Translations under genes and position numbers: made by a program | Assembly (NCBI GenBank): GCA_009360345.1 | Contig: SPDP01000002.1 | Coordinates: 744,001-808,000, forward strand | Length of the DNA stretch: 64,000 nt | From: Alcaligenaceae bacterium SAGV5 | Lineage (GTDB): Bacteria; Pseudomonadota; Gammaproteobacteria; Burkholderiales; Burkholderiaceae_B | Reading direction: 5' to 3' | Shown: piece after piece, positions 1-8,425 of the stretch | How the letters are laid out: every line of letters starts with the position of its first letter | Position numbering within the stretch: the first letter of the stretch is position 1 | The notes under the pieces: generated by a model | Told to the model about the DNA's origin: nothing | Database searches by the model: none | The model's input: the letters and a program-made list of their open reading frames with translations, nothing else

Positions 1-242
1 GGGTGGACCGCTGTTCCATCACCCTGGGCGGCGTATCGACGGCGCCCGTCCGCATGGCGCAGGCCGAGCAGGCCCTGCTGGGCACGAAAGCCGAGGCGGC
101 GGACATCGAACGAACCGCCGCGCTGTGCGGCGCGGTGGAGGCCAGCTCCGACGCCTACGTGCCCGGCTGGTACCGCCAGCGGCTGGCGCGGGTGCTGGCC
201 GGCCGCGCGATCACCCGCGCGCTCGAACGCGCAACAAGATGA
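1..242 (+). CDS. molybdenum hydroxylase FAD-binding subunit, C-terminal fragment (CoxM/CutM family)
   Basis: Only the last ~80 codons are inside the window, so the start lies upstream. The visible part, with an ITLGG strand followed by a helical tail around residues 20-75, fits the C-terminal domain of the FAD subunit of xanthine dehydrogenase/CO dehydrogenase-type enzymes (CO_deh_flav_C). This subunit passes electrons from the 2Fe-2S protein to the final acceptor. Its stop codon overlaps the ATG of the 2Fe-2S subunit gene (ATGA), and the catalytic subunit follows, so the medium-small-large order of a three-subunit hydroxylase is visible. By context it would be one component of picolinate 6-hydroxylase (PicA). 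The family assignment rests mainly on position, since little of the protein can be read. Confidence 0.75.
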   Translation, partial: VDRCSITLGGVSTAPVRMAQAEQALLGTKAEAADIERTAALCGAVEASSDAYVPGWYRQRLARVLAGRAITRALERATR

Positions 243-757
243 CATCCACCATGGCAACCACGCAAAACTCCCGCCCCGTGCATCTGTCCGTCAACGGCAA
301 GCCTTGCCAGGGCATGGCGGAGCCCCGCCTGCACCTGGCCGACTTCCTGCGCGGCGAACTGAAGCTGACCGGCACCCACGTGGGTTGCGAGCACGGGGTC
401 TGCGGCGCCTGTACGGTGCTGGTGGACGGCGTCTCTGCCCGCAGCTGCCTGATGCTGGCGGTCCAGGGCGAGGGCTGCGCCATCACCACCATCGAAGGCC
501 TGGCCGCCAGCGAGCACGACACGCATCCGCTGCAGCAGGCCTTCCATGAATTGCACGCGCTGCAATGCGGCTTCTGCACCCCGGGCATCCTGATGTCGCT
601 GTCCGAGCTGCTGGCCGCCAACCCCGACCCCGACGAGGACGCCGTGCGCGACGTGCTGTCCGGCCACCTGTGCCGTTGCACGGGCTACCAGAACATCGTG
701 GCGGCGGCGCTGCGCGCCGCGCAGATCCTGCGTGAACGAGGCGGCCATGCACGCTGA
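239..757 (+). CDS. picA: 2Fe-2S subunit of molybdenum hydroxylase (CoxS-like; picolinate 6-hydroxylase component)
   Basis: The 172-residue protein has the two 2Fe-2S clusters of the xanthine dehydrogenase small subunit. An N-terminal plant-ferredoxin-type set (CEHGVCGAC plus a later Cys in ARSC) is followed by the C-terminal helical set (CGFCTPG and CRCTGY). It carries electrons from the molybdopterin site to the FAD subunit in the cytoplasm. ATG 239 is chosen because it overlaps the upstream stop (ATGA) and matches the usual family length; ATG 251 is also possible. The large subunit starts inside its 3' end, so the subunits are translationally coupled. The link to picolinate is an inference from the downstream genes; the fold assignment is firm. 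Confidence 0.9.
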   Translation: MTSTMATTQNSRPVHLSVNGKPCQGMAEPRLHLADFLRGELKLTGTHVGCEHGVCGACTVLVDGVSARSCLMLAVQGEGCAITTIEGLAASEHDTHPLQQAFHELHALQCGFCTPGILMSLSELLAANPDPDEDAVRDVLSGHLCRCTGYQNIVAAALRAAQILRERGGHAR

Positions 758-3122
758 GCGCCAACTGACCGCCATCCCCGGCATGGGCGCGAGTCCCGGC
801 CGCATCGAGGACGATACGCTGCTGCGGGGCAAGGCCTGCTTCCTGGACGACGTCCCCGTCCCCGATGCGCTGCACGCCTGCTTCGTGCGCAGCCCGCATG
901 CCCACGCGCGGCTGCACGGGGTGGACGCGGGCCAGGCCCGCGCCATGCCCGGCGTCGTCGCGGTCTATACCCGCCAGGACCTGTTCGGGCACGTCACCTC
1001 GTGGCGCATGCCGTTGGGCTTTCCGCTCGCGGCCCTGCCCGAGAACACCACGCCGTTCGCGCTGGCCGGCGACGAGGTCGCCTTCGTGGGCGAGGCCTAC
1101 GCGGTAGTGGTGGCCCGGACGCGGCACGAGGCCGAGGACGCCGCGGCCGCCGTGCTGGCGGAGTTCGAGGTCCTGCCCGCCATCGCGGACTGCCGGCGGG
1201 CCGTGCACGACGATGCCCCCCGGGTGCGCACCGAACTGGCCAGCAACGTGCTGCAGGACTACACCCTCGCCTATGGCGACTGCGACGCCGCCTTCGCCCG
1301 TGCCGACATCGTGCTGGACGACGACTTCCGGGTCCATCGCGGCTGCGGCCATCCCATGGAAGGGCGCGGCGTGGTAGCCATGCCCGACCCCGCCACCGGC
1401 ATGCTGACCGTCTGGTCCTCGACCCAGATGGCGCACGAACTGCACTACACCATCGCCCACATGCTGGACCAGCCCGAGGACCGGTTGCGGGTGATCACGC
1501 CGGACGTGGGCGGCGGCTTCGGCGCCAAATTCATGATCTACCCCGAGGAAATCGTGGTGCCGGCCGTCGCCCGAGCGCTGGACCGCCCGGTCAAGTGGGT
1601 GGAGGACCGCCGCGAAAACTTCCTGACCACCATCCAGGAGCGCGACCAGTTCTGGCGCATCTCGGTGGCCGCCGACCGCGACGGCCGCGTGCTCGGCGTG
1701 CGGGGCGGCTTCGTCCACGACCACGGCGCCTACACGCCCCAGGGCACCAACGTCCCGTACAACGCCGCCTCGTCCATGACCGGGCCCTACGTCGTGCCGG
1801 CTTTCTCGCTGCGCGTGCAGGTGGCCTATACCAACAAGGTGCCGGTCGCGACCATACGCGGGGCCGGCTATCCGCAAGCGGCCTTCGTCATGGAACGCAT
1901 GATGGACCGGCTGGCGTCCACCGCGGGCATCGACCGGCTCGAATGCCGCCGGCGCAATCTCATACCCCCGGAGAAGATTCCCTACACCAAGCCGCTCAAG
2001 TCGCGCGCCGGCGTGCCGCTGGTCATCGACAGTGGCGATTTCCCCGCGCTCCAGGCCACCGCCGCCCGGGCCATCGACTACGACGGCTTCGCGCAACGGC
2101 GGGAAGCCTCGGCCCGCGCCGGCCTGCTGCGCGGCATCGCGCTGGCCAACAGCGTCAAGCCCACCGGGCGCGGCCCCTACGAGACCGCCCGTGTCAGGGT
2201 CCATCCGTCCGGCCGCATCGTGGTCCATACCGGCGCCCTGGCCATGGGCCAGGGCATCAAGACCACGCTGGCGCAATTGTGCGCGGCGCACCTGGGCGTG
2301 GAGCCGCAGGCGGTGGAGGTCTCGGCGGGCGATACCGGCCTCTCCGGCTATGGCATGGGCGGCTTCGCCAGCCGCCAGGCCATGATGGCCGGCTCGGCCG
2401 TCTCCGAGGCCGCGGCCCAGGTCAAGGACAAGGCGCTGGCCACGGCCGCCGCCGTGCTGGGCGTCGGCGCGGACGAACTGATGCTGAGCCAGGGCGAGGT
2501 CCATACCCCGGACTTCGACAAACGCGTCTCGCTGGCCCGGCTGGCCATGCTGCTCAAGGGCGTGCCCGGCTACGCGCTGCCCGTCCCGGGCGATCCGGGC
2601 CTGGATGCGACCGTGCATTTCCACTGCGACGCCCAGGCCTACGCGGGCTCCTCGCACGCCTGCGAAGTCGAGGTCGACCCCTTGACGGGCGCTGTCCACG
2701 TGCGGCGCTACGTGGCCGTGCAGGACAGCGGCAACCTCATCAATCCGCAGATCGCGCATGGCCAGGTCCATGGCGGCGTGGTGCACGGCATCGGCAACGC
2801 CTTGTTCGAATGGATGGGCTACGACGACAACGCCCAGCCCCTGACCACGACGTTCGCGGAATACCTGCTGCCCACCGCGCCGGAAGTCCCCGACATCGAA
2901 GTGATCTTCCAGCCTTCGCCTACCCGCTTGAACCCCCTGGGCGTCAAGGGCATAGGCGAATGCGCGACGCTGGCGGTGGCCGCCGCGGTGATCGGCGCCG
3001 TCGAGCACGCGCTGGACGGCCACGGCGTGCGCATCACCGAATTCCCGCTGACCCCGGTGCGCCTGGCCGAGTTGCTCGACCCGCCGGCCCTGGACACCAC
3101 GGCGCCCAGCGCCAACCTTTGA
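747..3122 (+). CDS. picA: molybdopterin catalytic subunit of hydroxylase (CoxL-like; picolinate 6-hydroxylase component)
   Basis: This 791-residue protein is a large molybdopterin cytosine dinucleotide subunit of the xanthine dehydrogenase family. Visible motifs are the VGGGFGAKF loop near residue 254 and the KGIGECAT motif, whose Glu738 is at the position of the catalytic glutamate. The loop that carries the S-selanyl-Cys of true CO dehydrogenase reads RGAGYP near residue 370 and has no Cys, so this is a hydroxylase and not a CO dehydrogenase. ATG 747 overlaps the 2Fe-2S gene by 11 bases; GTG 732 is an alternative. In a pic cluster such an enzyme adds water-derived oxygen at C6 of picolinate to give 6-hydroxypicolinate. 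Substrate is inferred from the downstream genes. Confidence 0.88.
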   Translation: MHAERQLTAIPGMGASPGRIEDDTLLRGKACFLDDVPVPDALHACFVRSPHAHARLHGVDAGQARAMPGVVAVYTRQDLFGHVTSWRMPLGFPLAALPENTTPFALAGDEVAFVGEAYAVVVARTRHEAEDAAAAVLAEFEVLPAIADCRRAVHDDAPRVRTELASNVLQDYTLAYGDCDAAFARADIVLDDDFRVHRGCGHPMEGRGVVAMPDPATGMLTVWSSTQMAHELHYTIAHMLDQPEDRLRVITPDVGGGFGAKFMIYPEEIVVPAVARALDRPVKWVEDRRENFLTTIQERDQFWRISVAADRDGRVLGVRGGFVHDHGAYTPQGTNVPYNAASSMTGPYVVPAFSLRVQVAYTNKVPVATIRGAGYPQAAFVMERMMDRLASTAGIDRLECRRRNLIPPEKIPYTKPLKSRAGVPLVIDSGDFPALQATAARAIDYDGFAQRREASARAGLLRGIALANSVKPTGRGPYETARVRVHPSGRIVVHTGALAMGQGIKTTLAQLCAAHLGVEPQAVEVSAGDTGLSGYGMGGFASRQAMMAGSAVSEAAAQVKDKALATAAAVLGVGADELMLSQGEVHTPDFDKRVSLARLAMLLKGVPGYALPVPGDPGLDATVHFHCDAQAYAGSSHACEVEVDPLTGAVHVRRYVAVQDSGNLINPQIAHGQVHGGVVHGIGNALFEWMGYDDNAQPLTTTFAEYLLPTAPEVPDIEVIFQPSPTRLNPLGVKGIGECATLAVAAAVIGAVEHALDGHGVRITEFPLTPVRLAELLDPPALDTTAPSANL

Positions 3123-3139
3123 CCCCGATCGCAGACGCC

Positions 3140-3922
3140 ATGGAATTCACCAATCGCTTTCACGTCCCGCTGCCGCTGGAAGAAACCTGGAAACTGATGC
3201 TGGACGTTCCCCGCATCCTGCCGTGCCTGCCCGGGGCCCGGCTCAAGGAAGCGCTGGGCGACGACAAATACCTCGGCTCGGTGTCGGTCAAGCTGGGCCC
3301 CATCAAGCTGGCCTTCGACGGCCAGGCCGAACTGGTGCGCAAGGACGACGCGCAGCACATCGCCTGGCTGCGCGGCTCCGGCCTGGACCCCAAGGGCCGC
3401 GGCTCGGCCCAGTCGGAATTCAGTTTCGCCCTGGTTCCCGCCGCGGGCGGCGGCACCGACGTCACCGTCACGACCCAATTGCAGTTGTCCGGCGCGGTGG
3501 CGCAATATGGCCGCGGCAGCGGCATGATCGCCGAGGTCGCGGGCCACATCCTCAAGCAGTTCGAGCACAACCTGGCCGCGTCCCTGCAGGACGACACGGA
3601 TGCCGCCGAACCGGCCATGCCCGTGGTGTCCGCGCCGACCGCCGCCCCCGCGCAGGGCGAGGCCGGCGCGCCCCGGCCGGCCGTCGCCGCGGGAAGCGCG
3701 CCAACGTCGCCCGAAGCCCAGGCGCTGCTGCTGCAGGCCCAAGCCGTGCTGGCCCAGGCACAGGCGGTGCTGGCGGCCACGCAGCAGGCCCTGAACCAGA
3801 ACCGGCGGGGCGCGGGCCGCGCCGCGCCGCCGCCCCAGGAACTGAACATGCTGAGCATAGGCATGAAGGCGTTCTGGTCCCAATTCAAGCAAGGCGTGGG
3901 GGGGCTGTTCGGCCGCCGCTAA
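3140..3922 (+). CDS. CoxG-like SRPBCC protein with coiled tail (hydroxylase accessory)
   Basis: Residues 1-150 form an SRPBCC/CoxG domain, beginning MEFTNRFHVPLPLEETW and containing the typical LPGARL and GPIKLAF segments. Residues 155-195 are Ala/Pro-rich. Next comes a helical repeat rich in Ala, Gln and Leu (LLLQAQAVLAQAQAVLAA, around residues 197-215). The last ~24 residues are amphipathic with aromatics and a basic end (FWSQFKQGVGGLFGRR). CoxG proteins accompany CO dehydrogenase-type enzymes and CoxG is known to help dock them at the membrane. Here the gene follows the large subunit by 17 bases. The coiled tail and amphipathic end suggest a membrane-tethering role, which is inference. Confidence 0.8.
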   Translation: MEFTNRFHVPLPLEETWKLMLDVPRILPCLPGARLKEALGDDKYLGSVSVKLGPIKLAFDGQAELVRKDDAQHIAWLRGSGLDPKGRGSAQSEFSFALVPAAGGGTDVTVTTQLQLSGAVAQYGRGSGMIAEVAGHILKQFEHNLAASLQDDTDAAEPAMPVVSAPTAAPAQGEAGAPRPAVAAGSAPTSPEAQALLLQAQAVLAQAQAVLAATQQALNQNRRGAGRAAPPPQELNMLSIGMKAFWSQFKQGVGGLFGRR

Positions 3923-3960
3923 TCCACACAGGCCCTGTGCCCGGGGCCGCAACACGAAAT

Positions 3961-3972
3961 TCAGCATACTGA
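3961..3972. promoter_or_regulatory. candidate PicR operator upstream of the Rieske oxygenase genes
   Basis: TCAGCATACTGA is a near-palindrome (TCAG and CTGA arms around four bases) ending 14 bases before the ATG of the Rieske ferredoxin gene, in the only sizeable gap inside the pic cluster. A sister site sits before picR at 11775. From memory, the A. faecalis PicR site is TCAG-N4-CTNN, which this matches. The CATACT inside could serve as a -10 element, so binding would block a promoter; no clear -35 is seen. Confidence 0.6.
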
Positions 3973-3986
3973 CCAACGGAAACATC

Positions 3987-4295
3987 ATGAACTGGACACG
4001 AATCGCCGCGGTGGACGAAGTCGAAGACGACGCCGGCATGCCGTTCAAGCTGGACGGCCGCGAACTCGCCCTGTTCCGCAGCGGCGGCGAATTCTTCGCC
4101 GCCGACAACATCTGCACCCATCAATATGCGCTGCTGACCGACGGCTATGTCGAGGACGGCTGCGTGGAGTGCCCGCTGCACCAGGCGCAGTTCGACCTGC
4201 GCACGGGCGAGCCGCGCTGCGCGCCGGCCACGCAGCCCATCCGGATCTATCCCGTCAAGGTCGAAGACGAGGCCGTCTATGTCGCCGTCGAATGA
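3987..4295 (+). CDS. picB: Rieske 2Fe-2S ferredoxin, component of 6-hydroxypicolinate oxygenase
   Basis: A 102-residue soluble Rieske ferredoxin. The cluster ligands are Cys43-His45 (CTH) and Cys62-His65 (CPLH), with the 16-residue spacing typical of dioxygenase ferredoxins. It shuttles electrons from the flavoprotein reductase to the oxygenase. It is the first gene of a four-gene set (ferredoxin, reductase, alpha, beta), the composition reported for the four-component 6-hydroxypicolinate 3-monooxygenase PicB. The reductase start codon lies inside its 3' end, so expression is coupled. A candidate repressor site lies just upstream. The fold is certain; the partner substrate is inferred from the cluster. 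Confidence 0.9.
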   Translation: MNWTRIAAVDEVEDDAGMPFKLDGRELALFRSGGEFFAADNICTHQYALLTDGYVEDGCVECPLHQAQFDLRTGEPRCAPATQPIRIYPVKVEDEAVYVAVE

Positions 4296-5568
4296 AACCG
4301 CCGAAGGCCGCGAGGCCCCCCTGGTCATCGTCGGCGCGGGACAGGCCGGCGCCATGGCGGCCCGCGCCCTGCGCGAGCTTGGCCATGCGGGCGAACTGGT
4401 CCTGATCGGCGACGAACCCCACGCGCCCTACGAACGCCCGCCCCTTTCCAAGGCCGTGCTGGCCGACGAGGGCATGCCGGACATCGGCCTGCTGCCTGAG
4501 CCCTTCCAGGCCCAATCCGGCCTCGCGCTGAAACGGGGCCGGCGCGTCGTCCGGCTCGATCCCGCGCGGCGCGAACTGCACCTGGACGACGGCGGGGTCC
4601 AACCCTACCGCGCCTGCCTGCTCGCCACCGGCGGCGGCGTCCGTGTCCTGCCGGCCCTGCCCCCCGGCACCCCGGGCGTCCATTACCTGCGCACACTTGA
4701 CGACGCACGAGGCCTGCGCGCGGCCCTGCGCACCGCGCGCAGCCTGCTGGTGATCGGCGGCGGCTTCCTGGGACTGGAGATCGCGTCCACCGCCCGCGCG
4801 CTGGGCCTGGACGTGACCGTGATCGAACTGGGACCGGCGCTGCTGGGCCGCGTGATGCCGCCCGAGGCATCCCGGTGGCTGGCCACGCGCGTCCAGGCCC
4901 ATGGCGTGCGCCTGCTCCTGGGCGCGAAGTTGTCGGGCCTGGAAGCCGTCGGCGGCGGCATCGCCGCCACGCTGGCCGACGCGGGCGAACTGCGCGCGGA
5001 ACTCGCCGTGGTGGCCGTGGGCCAGGAGCCCAACGTGGCGCTGGCGCGCGAAGCCGGATTGCTGATCGATGCCGCCAACGGCGGTATCCGGGTGGACGCG
5101 CGCTGCCGCACCAGCGCCGAAGGCGTCTACGCCGCGGGCGATTGCGCCAGCGGCTTCGATGCCGCCACCGGCACGCACCGCCGCCTGGAATCCTGGCAAA
5201 ACGCCAACGAACAGGCTCGCATCGCCGCGGCCGCGATGCTGGGCGAGGCCGCCGAACCGCCCCCGCCGCCCTGGTTCTGGACCGATCAGTTCGGCTGCAA
5301 CATCCAGATGCTGGGCCATGGCGCGCCCGGCCTGGCCTACCACTTGCGCGGCCCGCTCCCGGAAGGCCGGGAGCCCGGCAAGGCCATGCTCTTCGGCATC
5401 GACGGCGACCGCCTGGTCCACGCCATCGCCATCAATGCCGGCGGCGACCTGCGTGCCTTCCGGAACGTACTGGGGCGCTCCCTGGCCTGCGCGCCGGAAA
5501 CCCTGGCCGATGCCGGCATCCCCGCCAAACAGCTTGCGCGCCTGGCCCTGGGCCCGGCGTCCGCCTAG
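4279..5568 (+). CDS. picB: NAD(P)H-dependent ferredoxin reductase (FAD), component of 6-hydroxypicolinate oxygenase
   Basis: A 429-residue flavoprotein of the dioxygenase ferredoxin-reductase type. It has the N-terminal FAD dinucleotide fold (VIVGAGQAG), an NAD-binding fold (VIGGGFLGLE, about residue 156) and the conserved FAD-contacting GVYAAGDCA near residue 280. A C-terminal reductase domain follows. It takes electrons from NADH and passes them to the Rieske ferredoxin. ATG 4279 overlaps the ferredoxin gene by 17 bases and gives the normal family length. An Ala-Pro rich stretch with five prolines (around residue 328) precedes the WFWTDQFGCNIQ motif, which is normal for the family. Confidence 0.9.
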   Translation: MSPSNETAEGREAPLVIVGAGQAGAMAARALRELGHAGELVLIGDEPHAPYERPPLSKAVLADEGMPDIGLLPEPFQAQSGLALKRGRRVVRLDPARRELHLDDGGVQPYRACLLATGGGVRVLPALPPGTPGVHYLRTLDDARGLRAALRTARSLLVIGGGFLGLEIASTARALGLDVTVIELGPALLGRVMPPEASRWLATRVQAHGVRLLLGAKLSGLEAVGGGIAATLADAGELRAELAVVAVGQEPNVALAREAGLLIDAANGGIRVDARCRTSAEGVYAAGDCASGFDAATGTHRRLESWQNANEQARIAAAAMLGEAAEPPPPPWFWTDQFGCNIQMLGHGAPGLAYHLRGPLPEGREPGKAMLFGIDGDRLVHAIAINAGGDLRAFRNVLGRSLACAPETLADAGIPAKQLARLALGPASA

Positions 5569-5590
5569 ACCCGGAACGAAAGGAAGCACG

Positions 5591-6895
5591 ATGTACAAGA
5601 ACCAGGAAATCCTCGACTACACGGTCGGCGCCAAGAACGGTCCCGCCGACGACTATGCCTGGCCGGCGGACGACCACCTGATCCCCGACTGGGTCTACAC
5701 CAGCCAATCGGTATACGAGCGCGAGATGGAGCGCATCTTCAAGGGCCGCGCGTGGAACTTCGTCGCCCTGGAAGCCGAGATCCCCAACCCGGGCGACTAC
5801 AAGCGCTCCTACGTCGGCCCTGTGCCCGTCGTGGTCTCGCGGGCGGACGACGGCAGCATCCACGTCTTCGAGAACCGCTGCGCGCACCGGGGCGCGGAAT
5901 TCTGCCGCAGCAGCCGGGGCCATGCGAAGGAGTTCGTCTGCCCTTACCACCAGTGGTCCTACGACCTGAAGGGCAACCTGCAAGGCATCCCCTTCAAGCG
6001 CGGCGTGAACAAGCAGGGCGGCATGCCGCGCGAGTTCCGCAACGAGGAACACGGCCTGCTCAAGCTGCACGTCACGACCCGGCACGGCGTGGTGTTCGCG
6101 TCATACTCGGCCGACGTGGAGCCGCTGGAGGAATACCTGACGCCCGAGATCCTGAAGGACTTCGACGTCGTCTTCCCCGGCAAGCCGCTGAAGATCCTGG
6201 GCTATTACAAGAACGAACTGCCCTGCAACTGGAAGATGTACCACGAGAACCTGAAGGACCCGTACCACGCCACGCTGCTGCACTCGTTCCTGGTGGTGTT
6301 CGGCCTGCTGGTCGCGGGCAACGACTCGGCCATGATCGCCGACCCGGTGCACCACCGGCACGGCACCATGGCCTCCGCCAAGAAAGAAGACAAGTACGCC
6401 GCCGTCAGCGAAGAGAACAAGAAGGAGATGCGCTCCTTCCACGACGGCATGCGGCTGCAGGACGACCGCTTCCTGGAGTTCGTGAAGGAATTCGACTCGC
6501 CCTGGTCGGTGACGATGCAGACCATCTGGCCCAACCTGGTCGTACAGCGCGAGATGAACACACTGGGCGTGCGGCAGATCGTGCCCAACGGCCCCCACAG
6601 CATGCTGATGACCTGGACCATGTTCGGCTACGAGGACGACACGCCCGAGATGACCCGGCACCGCCTGCGCCAGGGCAACCTGATGGGGCCGGCGGGCTTC
6701 CTGGGCCTGGAGGACAACGAAGCCATGAAGTTCGTGCAGGAGGGCGTGCGCCGCAGCAGCCTGGACATGAACGTCGTGAAACTGGACGCGGGCAACGTCG
6801 GCACGACCACGTCGCTGATCTCGGAAGCCGCCATACGCGGCATGTACCAGTATTACCGAGAGGTCATGGGCTGGAGCAGCCCGATCGCCGGATAA
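5591..6895 (+). CDS. picB: Rieske non-heme iron oxygenase large (alpha) subunit, 6-hydroxypicolinate 3-hydroxylating
   Basis: A 434-residue ring-hydroxylating oxygenase alpha subunit. The Rieske ligands are Cys97-His99 and Cys117-His120. The mononuclear iron site is readable as Asp223-x2-His226-x4-His231 in LKDPYHATLLH, matching the Asp205/His208/His213 pattern of naphthalene dioxygenase. It activates O2 and hydroxylates an aromatic substrate; in a pic cluster this would be C3 of 6-hydroxypicolinate. ATG 5591 has AGGAAG just upstream. The beta-subunit gene follows after 11 bases. Four Rieske-system genes in a row, flanked by the hydroxylase and the decarboxylase, support the assignment. Confidence 0.9.
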   Translation: MYKNQEILDYTVGAKNGPADDYAWPADDHLIPDWVYTSQSVYEREMERIFKGRAWNFVALEAEIPNPGDYKRSYVGPVPVVVSRADDGSIHVFENRCAHRGAEFCRSSRGHAKEFVCPYHQWSYDLKGNLQGIPFKRGVNKQGGMPREFRNEEHGLLKLHVTTRHGVVFASYSADVEPLEEYLTPEILKDFDVVFPGKPLKILGYYKNELPCNWKMYHENLKDPYHATLLHSFLVVFGLLVAGNDSAMIADPVHHRHGTMASAKKEDKYAAVSEENKKEMRSFHDGMRLQDDRFLEFVKEFDSPWSVTMQTIWPNLVVQREMNTLGVRQIVPNGPHSMLMTWTMFGYEDDTPEMTRHRLRQGNLMGPAGFLGLEDNEAMKFVQEGVRRSSLDMNVVKLDAGNVGTTTSLISEAAIRGMYQYYREVMGWSSPIAG

Positions 6896-6906
6896 GGAAT
6901 CAGGAC

Positions 6907-7428
6907 ATGATGACATTGCAGCTTTCAGGATACGCGCCCTCCCGGGTGGGCGCGCGGCGGGCGGCGGAATTGCGGCCGCTGGTCGAGCATTTCAACATCG
7001 AGTACTGCGCGGTGCTGGACAGCGGCCAGATCGAGGAATGGCCGCGCTTCTTCACCGAGGACTGTGTCTACCGCATTACCGCGCGCGAGAACGCCGAGCT
7101 GGACATGCCGGTAGGGCTGGTCTATGCCGAAGGGCGCCCCATGCTGCACGACCGCGCGGTGGCGATCTCGCGCACGCAGATGTTCGCGCCCCGGACCATG
7201 GCCCACATCCTGTCCGCCCCCCGCATCGTTGGCGAGGACGGGCAGGAAATCTGGGCCCAATGCAACTACGTGCTGCTCCAGACCCTGGTGGAAGGCCCCA
7301 CCACGCTGCATCTGGCCGGCACCTACCACGACCGGTTCGTCCGCGACGGCGACGAGCTGCTGCTGCGGGAGAGGCAGGTGATCCACGAATCGTCGGTGAT
7401 CGCCAACGACCTGGTCTACCCCGTCTAG
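6907..7428 (+). CDS. picB: ring-hydroxylating oxygenase small (beta) subunit
   Basis: A 173-residue protein of the SnoaL/NTF2-like cone fold used by beta subunits of aromatic-ring oxygenases. Conserved features are the FNIEYCAVLDSGQIEEWPRF opening helix (about residues 30-50), the TEDCVYRI strand and the YHDRFVRDGDELLLRER region near the C-terminus. It builds the alpha3-beta3 hexamer and has no catalytic metal of its own. Two ATG codons are adjacent at 6907; the first is used here. It is followed by a five-base gap and the decarboxylase gene, which has its own AGGAGG ribosome site overlapping the beta-subunit stop. Confidence 0.88.
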   Translation: MMTLQLSGYAPSRVGARRAAELRPLVEHFNIEYCAVLDSGQIEEWPRFFTEDCVYRITARENAELDMPVGLVYAEGRPMLHDRAVAISRTQMFAPRTMAHILSAPRIVGEDGQEIWAQCNYVLLQTLVEGPTTLHLAGTYHDRFVRDGDELLLRERQVIHESSVIANDLVYPV

Positions 7429-7433
7429 GAGGA

Positions 7434-8402
7434 ATGAAATTGGCTACCTTACGCAAGATCGCGCTGGAAGAACACTTCATGATGCCGGGCTTCGAGGCCT
7501 ACTCGAAAGCCTTCCTGAACTTCATCGACCCGGCCACCATGAAGGAACTGGGCCAGCGGCTGGCCGACTTCGACACGCTGCGGCTCGATGAAATGGACAA
7601 GGCGGGCATCGATCTGGTCGTGCTGTCCCAGTCCGGACCGGGCGTGCAGGCCGAGCCCGACACTACCCTCGCGTTGCGCCGGGCGCGCGAGAACAACGAC
7701 TTCCTGGCCGAGCGCATCGCGCGGCGTCCGGACCGCTACGCCGGTTTCGCCATGCTGCCCATGCACGACCCTCTCGAAGCCGCGCGCGAACTGGAACGCG
7801 GCGTGACGCAACTCGGATTCAAGGGCTCGCTGGTGAACGGCCATACGCTGGGCCGCTACTACGAGGGCCGCGAGTACGACCCGTTCTGGGAACGGATGCA
7901 GGAGCTGGACGTGCCCATGTACCTGCACCCCATCGACCCCTGGAAGCCGCTGCATGCGCTGGACGGCGCGCCGGTGCTGGCCGGCGCCAGCTGGGGCTGG
8001 GGCGTCGAGACCGCCAGCCACGCGCTGCGCCTGGTGTTCGGCGGCGTGTTCGACCGCTTCCCCCGGCTCAAGGTCATCCTGGGCCACATGGGCGAGGGCC
8101 TGCCCTTCCAGCGCTGGCGCTTCGACAGCCGCTTCGCCGCCTACCCCTACGGCATCACCCTGCAGCGGCGCCCGTCGGAATACATAGGCAGCAACCTGCT
8201 CATCACCACCTCGGGCGTATGCTCGCATCCCACGCTGGTCGGCGCCGTGGGCGAGATGGGCGTGGACGCCGTGATGTTCTCGGTCGACTACCCGTACGAA
8301 TCGACCGAGGCCGCCGCCCGCTTCATCGACACCGCGCCCCTGGAACCCGCCCAGCTCGAAGCCATCTGCCGTGGCAACGCGGCACGGATCCTGGGCCTGT
8401 GA
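7434..8402 (+). CDS. picC: 3,6-dihydroxypicolinate decarboxylase (amidohydrolase 2, gamma-resorcylate decarboxylase family)
   Basis: A 322-residue metal-dependent decarboxylase of the ACMSD/gamma-resorcylate decarboxylase group. The metal ligands Glu12 and His14 sit in ALEEHF, a downstream His lies in ILGHMGEG, and the metal-binding Asp is in SVDYPYE. The segment VLSQSGPGVQAEPD matches the corresponding part of gamma-resorcylate decarboxylase. PicC of Alcaligenes removes the carboxylate of 3,6-dihydroxypicolinate to give 2,5-dihydroxypyridine, exactly the substrate of the dioxygenase encoded downstream, so context and family agree. A strong AGGAGG lies upstream of ATG 7434. Assignment as a decarboxylase is solid and the exact substrate is very likely. 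Confidence 0.88.
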   Translation: MKLATLRKIALEEHFMMPGFEAYSKAFLNFIDPATMKELGQRLADFDTLRLDEMDKAGIDLVVLSQSGPGVQAEPDTTLALRRARENNDFLAERIARRPDRYAGFAMLPMHDPLEAARELERGVTQLGFKGSLVNGHTLGRYYEGREYDPFWERMQELDVPMYLHPIDPWKPLHALDGAPVLAGASWGWGVETASHALRLVFGGVFDRFPRLKVILGHMGEGLPFQRWRFDSRFAAYPYGITLQRRPSEYIGSNLLITTSGVCSHPTLVGAVGEMGVDAVMFSVDYPYESTEAAARFIDTAPLEPAQLEAICRGNAARILGL

Positions 8403-8425
8403 ACCCAACCCGACGGAGACCCCTC

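Noticed and set aside
483..3023. Long minus-strand frame opposite the hydroxylase large subunit
   Set aside because: Shadow frame. The plus-strand product has clear molybdenum hydroxylase motifs.
747..3122. Aerobic CO dehydrogenase (coxL)
   Set aside because: The active-site loop has RGAGYP without the Cys of true CO dehydrogenases, and the downstream genes are for pyridine breakdown.
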